From positions 28,690,696 through 28,754,695 of the forward strand of contig JAKSZU010000025.1 of NCBI GenBank assembly GCA_026018925.1: a DNA stretch of 64,000 nt. The letters are read 5' to 3'. The DNA comes from Tupaia tana (taxonomy: Eukaryota > Chordata > Mammalia > Scandentia > Tupaiidae). Within the stretch, counting starts at the first letter, position 1; every line of letters starts with the position of its first letter. The position numbers and the translations under genes were made by a program. The notes below the pieces were generated by a model, which saw only the letters and a list, made by a program, of their open reading frames with translations, was not told the origin of the DNA and ran no database searches. This document shows positions 1 through 30,500 of the stretch, one piece after another.

Positions 1-132
1 TTCCAACATGCGAAACAGCCTGACGTATGAAACGCCTCTGTCCCCGGAGGCTTGGGATGCTGTGCATCTATGTGTGTTTTTAAAATACAAAATGAAGATT
101 GGAGAAGGAAGTGTTTTAAAAAACAACATGTA

Positions 133-298
133 GGGGCCAGTAGGTGGCACAGTGGGTAAGGTGCTGGACTCCCACATGGCCGACTGCAGTCCGAGTCTCG
201 GATCTGGCAGCTTGCTTTCTCACTTTCCCTTTTTCTCTCTGTGTGTCTCTCTCTGGTCAAATTTAAAAATACTTAATAGTAACAAATAAAATTAAATA
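133..298 (+). mobile_element. tRNA-derived SINE, short form
   Basis: GGGGCCAGTAGGTGGCACAG head followed directly by the CT-rich run and GGTCAAATTT; A-rich tail. Imperfect target duplication AAAAAACATGTA. Confidence 0.88.
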
Positions 299-385
299 AA
301 AAACATGTAAGCATATAAATAAAATTGTTGCCTTTGTTCCCATATAATGTTGGCTGGGATGGGCCTTATTTACTTCTAAATTTTT

Positions 386-1659
<1,274 letters not shown>

Positions 1660-2142
1660 GCTGGTCCGGGGCACACCAGGAGGGTGCTGGAGAGCCACTA
1701 CTTTGGAAGTGTCCAGTGGAGAAGGAACTGTACTACGACCAGCTGGCCGGCGATGTGCTTGTCGTCCCCACGCGGAGAGGAGAGTCAGCGCGTCGGCGCT
1801 CACCTGTCACGAGCCGTTGTGGCAACTGGGCACCGAGCAACGCCGTCCCAGAGCCGCTGCCGTCACTGGTGACCCGCTCACGGGATTCGAAGCGCCCACG
1901 TCCACCCGCGCCCTGAGCGTCGCGCTCGCAGTGGCCACGGTCTACTTCCACGGTTGTGTTTCTCCTGCGATGTGCGCCACCTCCACTAACACGTTTCCAT
2001 GTAAAGTGCCCTAATTCCAAAACGCACAAATAACCTCAACAGGAAGAGGTAGAAAGCGAAATTCAGACTAGAGGATAGACGATCTGAAAAGCACTGAGCC
2101 TGGCAGACCCGGGCCGCAGCATGCTGGTCAGGTGCTGCAACA

Positions 2143-2250
2143 GAGCTGCCACACTCCACGTGTGCCGCCGCGGCCGGGACGAGCTGCAGACTGCAGAGCC
2201 GCCACACTCCAGGTGTGCCGCCGCGGCCAGGAAGAGCTGCAGACTGCAGA
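2143..2250. repeat. Two-copy tandem duplication, about 54 bp
   Basis: Two adjacent copies of a segment containing GTGTGCCGCCGCGGCC and GAGCTGCAGACTGCAGAG, inside the presumed FAM184B 3' UTR. Confidence 0.7.
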
Positions 2251-2706
2251 GTAACACCTACCTCAGCAGGGGCTTCGCTTGCACCGAGAGGACTCGGGCG
2301 GATGCCCTCGTGAGCTGGACTGGGCCCCGCAGGGCTTTTCTGCGACTGGCGAAGCTCAGCCCTCCCTGTCTCATCCCGGTTCAGTGACGGCAGCGTCGGA
2401 CACATCTGACCATCCGGGAAGTTTCTGGACTGTGTTCTTTGACGTCAAAGATCTCCTGAGCCTCTGTCTGTGTCCGGGCCCTCGGCCTCATGGTACATTG
2501 CTTCCCTGTTGCATGGACGCCCGGTGGGTTCAGGGCACACGCTGAGCTGTCTGACCCTCTGACAGAGCGGACGGCTTGACGAGGCTCCGACCTTGCAGCG
2601 GGCAACACGTTATCAGTCCTTTGGTGCTGGCCAAGGCATGGCCCCCAGACATCAATTCTATGCACTGTCAACTCTTGGCTCTGACTAAAACTTTAACCCC
2701 CTGGGC

Positions 2707-2712
2707 AATAAA
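2707..2712 (+). promoter_or_regulatory. Candidate polyadenylation signal AATAAA of FAM184B
   Basis: Canonical hexamer about 1.05 kb after the FAM184B stop, on the coding strand, with a T-rich stretch (TTGTTTTCC) some 20 bp downstream. Confidence 0.45.
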
Positions 2713-2828
2713 AATGGCTGTGACTTGCATTGTTTTCCTACAGAAAGGTAAAACTAGATGAAGACAGAGTTTAGAAATAGGAAGTTCACATTAACCTCTA
2801 ACAGGTCATCAAGTAAAAAGTAGATTAT

Positions 2829-3045
2829 GGGGTCAGCACGTGGCATGGTTAAGGTGCTGAATGAACTCTCATGTGGCCAATCGCAGTTCAAGTCCCAGAC
2901 CTAGCAGCTTGAAAATCACAGCAGTTATGTGCACGTGCGTGCCCAAAATCCCAGAATGGAGATGAGCTCGCAGAGTGGCCTGGGCGGTGATTACTGTTTC
3001 CCTCTCTCTGTCTCTGGCAAGTACACGCATCCCATGGCAAAAAAA
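2829..3045 (+). mobile_element. tRNA-derived SINE, long form, degenerate
   Basis: GGGGTCAGCACGTGGCATGG head, CAGTTCAAGTCCC B box, diverged middle, CATGGCAAAAA end. Confidence 0.8.
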
Positions 3046-3532
3046 CCCCAGCTATATATATATAGCTGATTACCTATTTAAATGTTATTTGGAGAGAACT
3101 GTAATGATAATGAAAATTCAAATCCAGAAATTAAATATAAATTCGCTACCTAACCAAAACAAAGTCCCAATACAAAGTTTTAATGCGAACAGTTGCCACC
3201 ACAAATGCAACATGCCGTGTTATTCCTTTTTCAGTTGTGCCAGAGGGGACAAGCGTTCAGAGCATGAGGGGCGGAGAGGAGGGAGCACCCTCCAGCGGAC
3301 AGTCACGCCCCAGCCCGGTCTCCGTTTCTTCACCCCGTTGAAATGCTGGGCAGGCGTGCGCACACACACGCACTTCACGTGTTCTTCAAACTGCTGGAGT
3401 CAGGACTCAAAAACTGTGTGGTTGTCCATGTGAAATCTACTGTAGATCCCTAACCACCAGGCCAAGGAGCTGGTCTGCCAGGTTATTCTAAAAGTCCAAG
3501 GATTTCTCGTCTCTCTTGTTTAGGGTGACAGT

Positions 3533-3905
3533 CCATGTGGGCTGCAGCAGCAGTCTCTCGGACCGGGTGATTTATACACAAACTTCCTGGTAGTTCTGGA
3601 GGCTGGGAAGTCCAAGGCCAGGCCTGGCCAATGTGGGACAGAAGGCTGTGCCTCCTGGCAGTGGCCCAGCCGGATTCTCCCTAGACCTGCCCGAGAGCCG
3701 CTCCCCTCCACCCTGTGCCGGGGCCTGAGGTGTGACTCCCGCAGGCGGTGCCACCTACGCCCTCCCACGGCAGGGCAGAGTCTGCAGGAGCCTCTTCGGT
3801 AAGGGCGGTAGTCCCATCGTAAGGGTGGAGGAACCCATCGCTCTATCATGTGAGGCTCTGCCATGTGGATGGAGACACAACATACACACCACAGCGGTGG
3901 GGAGT
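3533..3905. mobile_element. Ancient interspersed repeat fragment, LTR-type (family not fixed)
   Basis: GGTGATTTATACACAAAC, then AGTTCTGGAGGCTGGGAAGT and CCATCGTAAGGGTGGAGG, follow the order of old mammalian LTR repeats of the MaLR/ERVL type. No coding part. Confidence 0.4.
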
Positions 3906-3965
3906 TTTGAGATTTTATTTTATTTTTGTGTTTTAAAAAAACACCTTGTGTGCCGAAACTTATTT

Positions 3966-4206
3966 TGAGAGGTTTTTACTATAGGGCACGTGCGCTCAGC
4001 AGAAAGACAGAGACTGAGACTGAAAGTGAGACATCACCCCCCAGGGGGGATGGCCACGCCACAATCCCTTCTCATCTATCTTCTCTCGGGATCTTGGGCA
4101 CGCACACACGCCCGGCATGAGTTTAAGCCACCGGGCCTGGGACTCAAACCGCGGTCGACTACATGGGAGTCCAGTGACATAGCCATTACGCTAACTGCTG
4201 TTCCCA
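3966..4206 (-). mobile_element. tRNA-derived SINE, long form
   Basis: Runs from GAGAGGTTTTTACTATAGGG to AACTGCTGTTCCC, directly beside an LTR-type fragment. Confidence 0.9.
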
Positions 4207-4946
4207 GAGCAAGAGCCTTTCTAAAAGGAAACCATCAAACAAAGAGTCTTTGCTCCAAGAGAAAAGCAAAACCCATGCAAGCCCAACCCCAAACCAGGAG
4301 GAGGGCGAGCTCACCCCAGGCTCTGCTCCACCCGTCCCCGAGGCGGGCTCCCGACTCAGCCCGCTTTGCACGGGAGCCCAGGGAGACACAGCACCAAGGC
4401 CAGTGCTGCCCGGGTGGCGGGTCGAGGAAGCCCCAGTGGCGCTGCTCTAAGCCACACCTGACCTGCTGGGAGCACGGCACTCACCTTCCGCTCTGCCCTG
4501 AGCTCCCGGAGCCTGCACACACGCACGTGCCTGGGCTCTAGCCACCCGAGGGGAACCCACCACCAATGGCCTCTGACCCAAAGCCTCATCGACTCTCAGG
4601 CTGTTGTCACCTTTCCCCTCAGAGCACACAAACTAATCTAGTGGGGGCCAAAGAAGTGAAAATTTATACCAAAAAGAGCCCCCAAAAGAACTGCAATGCC
4701 ACCACACCATCTTCGCTAAAGAGGTAAACATTTACTTGTTTTTCTAAAGCTGTAGGTATTTTATAAAATGCTCAAAAAATTAGCTTATGAAAATGGGACG
4801 TTTTAAAGTGGGAACTGCCGCATTCTCTAGAGTCCGTCCAAGGCGGCGCCACACAGCGGGACCGAGCAGTCCGGTGGCCACCACGCATGCACACGCACAC
4901 ACATGCACACGCACACGCACACATGCCAGGCCGGGCTCTGCACCAC

Positions 4947-7188
4947 TCAGCTCTGCTTCAGAGGCGCGGGGATGTTGGCGGACGCCTGCTCCAGGTAGGC
5001 CAGCGAGCCCTGCGGGCCTTCGGCCGGCTGCCGGTGCTGCGCGCTCACATCCTCCAGCACCTGCTGCCAGTGCCGCAGCTTGGCCAGGTGCTTCTGCACC
5101 AGCGCGTCTTTGCGCTGAAGCTCGTTCCTCAGCTCCGACACGTCCTGCGGGGAGAGGGTGCAGTCAGGAGGGCTGGGAGGGACGATGCGGCCCGACTGAG
5201 CAGGTTCGCGAGAGACTACGGCGCTCTCCGCCCCGCACTGCCCGGCCACCCTCCCACGACCCTCAGCTCTGTCGGGAGGCCGTTACAGCTGACAGCGCGA
5301 GCTCCGCAGCACAGAGGGCAGCCAGAGGCAGTGGCTCAGCCCATCCATCCACCCGTCACCAGGCTGCTGCTGAGAATGTCACCCTGAGCCCGGGGGAGGG
5401 CGGGCACAGCCACACTGCGGCTGGGCCACGGCAGGTGGTGAGCTGCCAGACTGCTTGAAGGAGCATTTCCCGGGGCCCGGTCACGCCCCTGGACTCCCAC
5501 GTCGACTGTGGTTCAGACCCGGTGACTTAAAACTCATGCCAAGCACATATGCATGCATGCCCAAAATCTCGAGAAAAGAGAAGGGATTGGGCATGGCCAT
5601 GCCCCCTGGGGGAGATTTCTTGCTTTCTGTCTTTCCGGCGAGTGCATGCGAGCTATAACAAAAATCTCTAAAGGGGGGAAAGAAAGTGTTTTATGAACCC
5701 TACCAGGACATTCTTCATGAGATCTGGCCGTGACCACACAGTTACTCAAGTATTCACATCAGGAAACGACCTGACAGGACACATGGTAAGAACATCACTT
5801 TCTTGGGGCCAGCAGGCGGCATGGGGGTTAAGGCGCTGGACTCCCACATGGCTGACTGCAGTCTGAGTCCCAGACCTGGCCGCTTGCTTTCTCACTTTCT
5901 CTCTCTCTGGTGAGTGTGCATGCCCTATAACAAATTTAATGCTAATAATAAGAAATAAAATTAGAGACCAGCAGTTGGTGTAATGGCTATGTCACTGGAC
6001 TCCCATGTAGTCGACTGCAGTTCAAGTCCTAGACCCGGTGGCTTAAACTTATGCCAGGCGCGTCCGTGTACATGCCCAAGATCCCGAGAGGAGAATGGAG
6101 AATGCAGAGCTGTCCAGACCACGCTGTGGAGCGGCCGCCCGACACTCCGCCTCGGTTGTACTCCTCAGGCTTCGTGAGCCCGGCCCAGGAGCAGCGCCCC
6201 ACTGTGCCCTCACCGCCCTGCTGTGACCCCGAGAACAGGCACCTGCTCTTCCCGGTGCGGGGCGGAGAATGGGCTCGTACCTCCTTGATAACCTGCTCCG
6301 GTTTCTGCACAGACAGCTGCAACCTTTTTTGTAAGAAAAAACATTCTGTCTGTCTTGCAATATCCAGAAACTTCTGGATACACTGATCAACACCTTAAAA
6401 ACAAGGAAAAAACATTAAGAAGAACACCAGACACACTTATTGCCCTCATAAATGAGCATCAGTCAGAATATAAATGCAGTCTGCAGTTCTAATCCTGGCC
6501 ACAGCAGTAATGACTTCCTGTGTGTTAGCTAACAGTAAAGAACAGACCACTCCTACTACCAGATGAAAAAGCGGCCTCCACAACACAGAAACGCTAGGAG
6601 TTCTAAAGAAAGACAACCCAGAGAGCCAGCAGTCGGCACCATGATGTCCAGTTACCATGAATTTAAAATACAAATGCAGTGCTTAAGGTGCTGGATCCTA
6701 CACGGCCGATGGCGTGGTTCAAGCCCCAGACACGGCAGCTTGAGAAACACACCGGGTACGTGTGCATGTCCCAGATCCTGTGAGGATGTGGAGCAGGGAC
6801 TGCACCATGCCCTGGGGGGCCTCCTCCTTCCACCCCCTGCAAGTGTACAACCTGTCGCAAGGACAGCAGGGGCAGTGGTCACCTCTGGGCACTGATGTGG
6901 GGACAGTCAGTGACACCGAGAGACGGAAAACGTGTTTATATCCCTCCCACACACGGGACTACCTTCTTCCCCTAAACCAGTATGAAAGCGATTGTGAACG
7001 AGGCCTCGGGGGTAAGTGAGCAAAGACTGGCAGGTCACAGGGACTGTCCACACAGACCCAACTCCCGCAAAGTTCTCTTAGGAGGCAGGCGGGACTGGAC
7101 GAGTGATATCAGGGCCAGCAGGTGGTACGGTCAGGGTGCGGGGCTCCCACAGGGCCGACAGAGCCTGAGTCCTGGACTCGGTGGCTTA

Positions 7189-7221
<33 letters not shown>

Positions 7222-8026
7222 GAGCATGCGTGTCCTGTAGCAAATTTTAAAAAAATAATAATAATGATCAATGAAATTAAAAAAAAAAAAAACCCTAAGC
7301 AATGAGGAATCTTGCTGAAGGCAAGAACGCTGCCTACAAAGAGGGAATCCTTACCCGTCCGAATTTCCTCCTGATCCGTGCCATTGACGTAGTCCTGGCT
7401 CACCAGGGAGGCGAAGCAAGCCTGCAGGAGCACAGCGGGAAGACGGGACTCGGACGTCTGCACCCGCCCTCCGCAGGGACCTGGCAGCAGCCCCACGTGG
7501 CCGGCGCGGAGACCCCGGAGACAAACCCTCAAAGGAGCGCGCGCCCCGTCGACCGCTCCAGCGGGGCTGGCCGGGCGGTCCCCGGGGTCCACGCGCAGGG
7601 CGACCATCGCCGGGCCGGGGCTGTGCGGGCAGGGGACTCTGCGCCCCGAAGGGGCCGGGCCGCGCCAACGCTCAGGACCAGCAGGTGCTGGGGCTGGAGC
7701 CGCACCGGGGGGATCCGAACCGGGACGGCCAAGGCTGGGGACGGGCGAAATGCAGGTTCCCCCCGCGCCAGGCACGTCGTCGGCCGCTGCGGGCCTGGAG
7801 CAGGGACGAGCACTCCCCGAGCCACCCGGCGGGGGACCACGGGGCGCGGACTCCCTTGTCGCCCTACCTCGAAAGACGACTCCAGCTCGTCCACCAAGGT
7901 GGTGTTGGAAGTTCTCGGAGCGCCTGGCGCCGCGTGAAGAAGCGAGGGCTGGCCCGGGAGTCCCGGCGGTGGCGGCGGGGGCCCAGGGGGCTGCCCCGAG
8001 AACATGCCACCCAGCGGGGCCGCCAT
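4947..8026 (-). CDS. MED28: MED28, Mediator complex subunit 28 (complete, 4 exons)
   Basis: Subunit of the RNA polymerase II Mediator co-activator (head-associated); also described as the actin-linked protein magicin. Coding exons on the minus strand: 8026-7868, 7421-7355, 6393-6281 and 5144-4947 (stop TGA). Lengths 159, 67, 113 and 198 bp sum to 537, giving 178 residues, the usual mammalian length. All introns are GT/AG. The start ATG has a strong Kozak context (G at -3 and +4). The N-terminus is Pro/Gly-rich ([17 protein letters not shown]) with a six-proline run. The middle contains [18 protein letters not shown], and the C-terminal half is a predicted coiled coil ([20 protein letters not shown]). 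The reading frame is uninterrupted. The gene starts in a CpG island and lies about 3.9 kb downstream of LAP3 on the same strand. The poly(A) site is not assigned; the 3' UTR should run below 4947. Confidence 0.96.
5468..5672 (+). mobile_element. tRNA-derived SINE, long form, 5' eroded
   Basis: Head hardly recognisable; clear from CTGGACTCCCACGTCGAC through AACAAAAATCTCTAAA. Lies in MED28 intron 3. Confidence 0.85.
5805..5961 (+). mobile_element. tRNA-derived SINE, short form
   Basis: GGGGCCAGCAGGCGGCATGG head; tail reads GCCCTATAACAAATTTAAT. Confidence 0.9.
5964..6110 (+). mobile_element. tRNA-derived SINE, long form, 3' truncated
   Basis: Begins right after the preceding SINE tail (GAGACCAGCAGTTGGTGTAA) and breaks off after GAGGAGAATGGAGAA. 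Confidence 0.88.
6623..6830 (+). mobile_element. tRNA-derived SINE, diverged and interrupted
   Basis: GAGCCAGCAGTCGGCACCATG, then about 40 unrelated bases, then GCTTAAGGTGCTGGATCC and the middle segment. Confidence 0.65.
7112..7250 (+). mobile_element. tRNA-derived SINE, short form with long TC run
   Basis: GGGCCAGCAGGTGGTACGGT head and an uninterrupted (TC)n of about 26 bp; ends CCTGTAGCAAATTTT. In MED28 intron 2, about 100 bp before exon 2. Confidence 0.88.
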
Positions 8027-8480
8027 GGCGGGACGGCGCGGGGGCCACCACTGCGCCTGCGCGGGGATCGGCCCAGCGGGCGAGCGGGAGTCGGCGCACT
8101 GCGCCTGCGCGGGGATCGGCCGAGCACGCGAGCGGGAGTCGGCCCACTGCGCCTGCGCGGAGTCTGGCGCCCCGCACGAGGGCGGCCCACAGTGCGCGGT
8201 CACGTGACGGCCCAACCTTCGCCCACGCGGGAGCGGTCGGCGCGGAGCGCAGCGGCGTCTCGTTCTGTTTGTCCCGAGCACTGCCGGCGCCGGCTGCTCT
8301 CCGCGCCGCGGGGCAGGCCCGGGCCCTCGGCTGGGGGCGCCCGCGGCCCAGCGTCACCCGCGGCCCAGGGGGACGGGACACGGCGACAGGTGGAGCCGCG
8401 GCGGGGGGGCCGCGAGGCCTGCTCGGGGCTCAGCACGGCCCGGTGCCTCCTTACGGGGCGTCTGCTCGCTAGTCTGTTCA
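7430..8480. promoter_or_regulatory. CpG island at the MED28 promoter and exon 1
   Basis: Very GC-rich, CpG-dense stretch spanning MED28 exon 1, part of intron 1 and about 450 bp upstream. No TATA box is seen near the start, as expected for a housekeeping CpG promoter. GC and CpG content were judged by eye. Confidence 0.8.
8047..8168. promoter_or_regulatory. 48-bp tandem triplication carrying three NRF1-like sites upstream of MED28
   Basis: The core GCGCCTGCGC occurs at 8053-8062, 8101-8110 and 8149-8158, exactly 48 bp apart, within near-identical units that also share GCGAGCGGGAGTCGG. The core fits the palindromic NRF1 consensus. The sites lie about 30-130 bp upstream of the MED28 start codon, so within the likely promoter or 5' UTR. 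Binding is inferred. Confidence 0.75.
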
Positions 8481-8654
8481 GCGCGGGGTTCAGTAGAGAC
8501 CCTGCTCGTCAGCCCAGCCTCCTTACCGAGCTTCCCGAAGCCGGGCCCCGTTCCCGCACACCAGCCCACCCAGCCCTGGCGCGGCCCGGCGGGCTGCCCG
8601 GTGTCCCGGGCGCAGGAGGGCCTCGTGGTTGGGAGTGGCCGCAGTCCCCCGTGG

Positions 8655-8709
8655 GGCCGGGGCTGGAGGGCGCTGGGTCCCGACCTGGCCCTGGCAGCTC
8701 GCGCGCGCG

Positions 8710-8748
<39 letters not shown>

Positions 8749-8790
8749 CCTGTCTGGTCAAGTTAAAAATAACTAAATAAAGACAAAAAA
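8655..8790 (+). mobile_element. tRNA-derived SINE, short form, degenerate head
   Basis: GGGTCCCGACCTGGCCCTGG, then (GC)n(TC)n, then GTCTGGTCAAGTTAAAAATA. Confidence 0.65.
8700..8745. repeat. (GC)n(TC)n microsatellite
   Basis: GCGCGCGCGCGC followed by some 15 TC dinucleotides, within a 5'-degenerate SINE. Confidence 0.9.
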
Positions 8791-10357
8791 CACCTCGTTT
8801 ACAAGGCGGGACCGGCGCCTGGGAAAGACTAGCAAGAGCGGGGTGGGGCAGGCGCATGCATGCGGGGCGTGAACAGGAACCGATGGGGACGTGGTTGAGA
8901 GCGACCCCCGTAGTCGTGCAGGGGCAGACAGGAGGCAGGCAGGGGTCTGGGGCTGCAGAGAAGGCAGACTAGCCCCAGGCACTGACGCGGAGGTGGGGGA
9001 CTGGTCAGGCAGACTGCGCTTGCTCAGGGAGACAAGCCAGTTGGGAATGCGTTTCCGGAGTCATTTGCGGACTGAGTTCTGTGAAGACCGGCTTCAGTCT
9101 GACATTTGTTTCTCCAGGACTGCCCGTGAGCCAGGCCGCGGTTCCAGGCCCTTTGAGCTACACCCGGAATATGGTCAGCTGCAAAGACAGGGCCCCACGT
9201 CAGCCAGGCTGGGACCGTCCGGCTGGCAGCCACCAGGAAACAGGGCCCTTCCACCTCGGACCAAGAGCAGTGCACTCATCTAGTCCACTCTGGCACCCCG
9301 AGAACCTTCCCAGTGTGCACACGAGCTGCGCATGGCCGTGTGCACTCCACAGCGTTTACTCCTCAACGGTAAGATGCTTCCTCCTGCCTTGGAGGCTCAG
9401 GGCGTCCTTGGATCCCTGTCCTGGATGCCAAGACGGACCTGCCGTGCCTGTTGCGATGGCGTCAGACCCGTCTTGTTGCTCGGTCCCTGACCAGGGGCTC
9501 AGCAGCCTGCTGGGAGCAGCCCCGGTACCTCTCGGTGCGCCGTGCACTGTCCCTAATCACGAGGGCTCACGTGGCACTGGGCGCAGGTCGTGGCACACTG
9601 AAGGTAGGCTTGCAGACCCTGCATCAGGGCTCTAGTCTGCCTCCTTCCCTGTCCCAGGGTGTGAGTGGCTGGGCCTCGGGGGACATACAAAGGTGTCAGC
9701 AGCAGCGATGGCTCCATCTCCCTTGCTCCGCTCCCTCAATCTCCTCCTGCTTCCGGCTCCAGCAGCTGCCTGGGACTAGAGGGGGCCAGGAGGACATGGG
9801 AGGGACACGTTCCTGGCCTGGGTTTCTGAGGGCTGTGGGCCCGGCACATTCCAGTCCCGTGTTCCACCTTTGCACCTCCACCGCCGCCTGGTCTAAGTGA
9901 CACGGACGGGGACCCGGAATGTGGCTCAGAGGGCCTGCATGTCTGAAGGAGCTGGCAGCCTGCGTGTACGGTGACCACTGGTAAGTGTCACCTCAACCAG
10001 AGACAAGCACACGGAACAGGGGTCTGCTTTCCGTATCCCAGACGCTACAAACACGAGGGTTCTTGTGTTCTTTATCCACAGAAAGCCTTTGACAGCCTTT
10101 TCATCCTGCCCTGGGGCTTCTGAGTCGCCCGGGAGAAACCTGTTGCTTCGTCCTAAGCTGGTAGCTCCAACCCTCGATCCCACCCTCCGAGAAGTAGCCC
10201 TGCAGTCTGGGTACCCAGAGCGCACCCCTCCTGCCTGCTGTTCCCCATTCTAATGAACAGCTGTGCACGTCCACTGCCAGTTCCTCGCTACAGATCACCT
10301 GGGATACACAGCATCCTTTCACAGTCCAACTTCTAAATGTTAAAGGTAACTGCAGTA

Positions 10358-10512
10358 GGGGCCAGCAGGTGGTATGATGGTTGGGGCACTGGACACTCCC
10401 ACGTGGCCAACCACAGTTCGAGTCCCGGACCTGGTGGCTTGCTTTCTCACTTTCCCTCTCTCTCTTTCTCTCTGGTCAAATTAAATAAATTAATACATAA
10501 AATTAAAAAAAA
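10358..10512 (+). mobile_element. tRNA-derived SINE, short form, with target duplication
   Basis: GGGGCCAGCAGGTGGTATGA head; AACTGCAGTAG is duplicated on both sides. Confidence 0.92.
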
Positions 10513-10525
10513 AAACTGCAGTAGA

Positions 10526-10795
10526 GAGGAACCAGCAGATAGTGTAATAGTTACATCATAGGACTCCCACTTAGTCAACCGCAGTTCAAGTCCCAGACCA
10601 GGCAGCTTAAAATTCACACCAGGTACATGTGCGTGCATGCCCAAAGTGCCGCGAGGAGAATGGAAAAGGGACTGTGGTGTCGCCATTCCCTTGGGGGTGA
10701 TTTCTCACTTTCTGTTTCTCTCTCTCTCTCTGGCAAGCACATGTGCCTTATAGCAAAGAAAGAAAAAAAAAACTCTCTAAAAGAAAAAAAAAATA
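10526..10795 (+). mobile_element. tRNA-derived SINE, long form
   Basis: Starts within a few bases of the previous copy's duplication (GAGGAACCAGCAGATAGTG) and has an A-rich tail. Confidence 0.9.
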
Positions 10796-10851
10796 ACTAC
10801 AATAAATAGGTTTTCCTATCAAACATTTTAAGTATTTAAAAAGGGGGTATT

Positions 10852-11098
10852 GGTAACCAGCAGTTAGCGTAATGGCTATGTCGCTGGACTCCCACGTAGA
10901 CGACCGCGGTTTGCGTCCCGGACCCGGTGGCTTAAAACTCACACCAGGCGCGTGTGCGTGCGTGCCCAAGATCCCGAGAGGAGAACGGAGGAGAAGGAAT
11001 TGCGGCGTGACCATCCCCCCTGGGGGGTGATTTCTCGCTTTCTGTCTTTATGTCTCTCTCTGGCGAGCGCACGCGCCCTATAGCGAAAACCTCTCAAA
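10852..11098 (+). mobile_element. tRNA-derived SINE, long form, CpG-rich young-looking copy
   Basis: Carries the same GTTTGCGTCCCGGACC change as the 62.8-kb copy and many intact CpGs. Confidence 0.93.
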
Positions 11099-11265
11099 AA
11101 AAAAAGGGGGGGAGTATAGACCCTATTCATGCATAATCTGACCCATACAACACAAAAGTAAAACGAGAGTTTTGTTTTAAATCTGTACAAATGTAACTCA
11201 GCTGACTGGTGGTAGTCCCAGCAGGTACGCAAGTAATTACTGGTGGGCAGTTTGTGTTGTTTTTT

Positions 11266-11501
11266 CAGGTTTTTCCACAGGGTATGTGCACTAACCAGAG
11301 AGACAGAGAGGGAATGCTTGCCCCAGGCATTAAGGAGGTGGTAAGTCACCCTCCCAGGGGGATGGCACGCTGCAGTCCCTTCTCCAGTCTCCTCCTGGGA
11401 CGTGCCCAGCATGAGTTTCGAACTGCCGGATCCAGGACTTGAACTGTAGTCGACCATGTGGGAGTGCAGGGCCTTAACCACCAAGTCACCTGCTGGCCCC
11501 T
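11266..11501 (-). mobile_element. tRNA-derived SINE, long form
   Basis: CAGGTTTTTCCACAGGGTATG to CACCTGCTGGCCCC, with a small deletion in the GT-rich segment. Confidence 0.88.
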
Positions 11502-11935
11502 GGACAGCCCTTTCAGTTTTGTTTCTTACTTCGGTATGTCCGCTAGCTTTCCTCCCCTGCGGTTCCCTGAACTGAAGCAGGCATAGCAGCGTACCCATGG
11601 GGCACGCAGGCTCAGAGACGCCCGCTGTCTACGCCGCGCTCTGCCTGGCTCTGCCCCATCGCAGCCGGTTACCAAGCCTCTTCTCCGTGTCCTCCTCCCC
11701 AGGCACGTGGGAGTAAGAGTCCTCAGCTCCCTGGGTGAACACTGCACCACATGCTCGGCCGCAGTCAAACACTGAGCATCGGCCCTGAGGAGCCGTCCCT
11801 ACCATGGAGGCCGACTGGGCCACTCGGCTAATGTCACACAGCCAGAGACAGGCTGTGCTGTGCCGTGCCGTGCCGTGCCATTACTGGGGCTGTAGTAAAA
11901 CACGTATCAGAACTCCAGAGAGCACCAAGTTGGGG

Positions 11936-11941
11936 TTTATT
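11936..11941 (-). promoter_or_regulatory. Candidate polyadenylation signal AATAAA of LAP3
   Basis: Minus-strand AATAAA about 360 bp after the LAP3 stop codon. The AT-rich stretch 11,942-12,297 between them is then the 3' UTR. Confidence 0.55.
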
Positions 11942-12297
11942 GTTTCTGACACGCGCGTGGTAACTTTCAATTTGCTCACGTTCCTAGCATCACAGATCTG
12001 AAATACAATTTTGTTTCTCAATTAAAAACATTCTCTGAAAAGTGATTAGGAAAATTTTTAAAAATCAATCATGTATAGAATATCTTAAAAATCCTTGCCA
12101 AGCAAGATATTAGCTTTACCTTTATAAATCTTTGCATAAAGTGAAAAGAAATCAAGGCATATGAATTTCATTTTGCTCTATATTTTTAAATACTATCCTT
12201 TGTCCCCTTTAAAAGATTTTCATCCATTCATTCAAAAATATTCTGAAGTTTAACCGTCAAACTGAAGACAGAATGAAGGAATTTTCAAGTATTTTCA

Positions 12298-30500
<18,203 letters not shown>

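Larger units (their letters stand above)
1660..2735 (+). other. FAM184B: Probable FAM184B 3' UTR
   Basis: Non-coding stretch after the FAM184B stop codon, without SINEs, ending shortly after the first good AATAAA (2707-2712). The true end of the transcript is inferred, not shown. Confidence 0.45.
8790..11930. other. MED28-LAP3 intergenic region
   Basis: Apart from the SINEs listed between 10.36 and 11.50 kb I see no exon. A short (TGCCG)n run lies near 11,860. Confidence 0.5.

Noticed and set aside
6281-6393. A suspected one-base frameshift in MED28 exon 3.
   Set aside because: Recounting the exon gives 113 bp and total coding length 537 bp (178 codons), so the frame is intact.
7218-8381. 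A 387-codon minus-strand frame and a 363-codon plus-strand frame around MED28 exon 1.
   Set aside because: GC-rich CpG-island DNA has few stops. The minus frame merely reads through MED28 exon 2 and intron sequence; the MED28 exons with GT/AG boundaries explain the locus.
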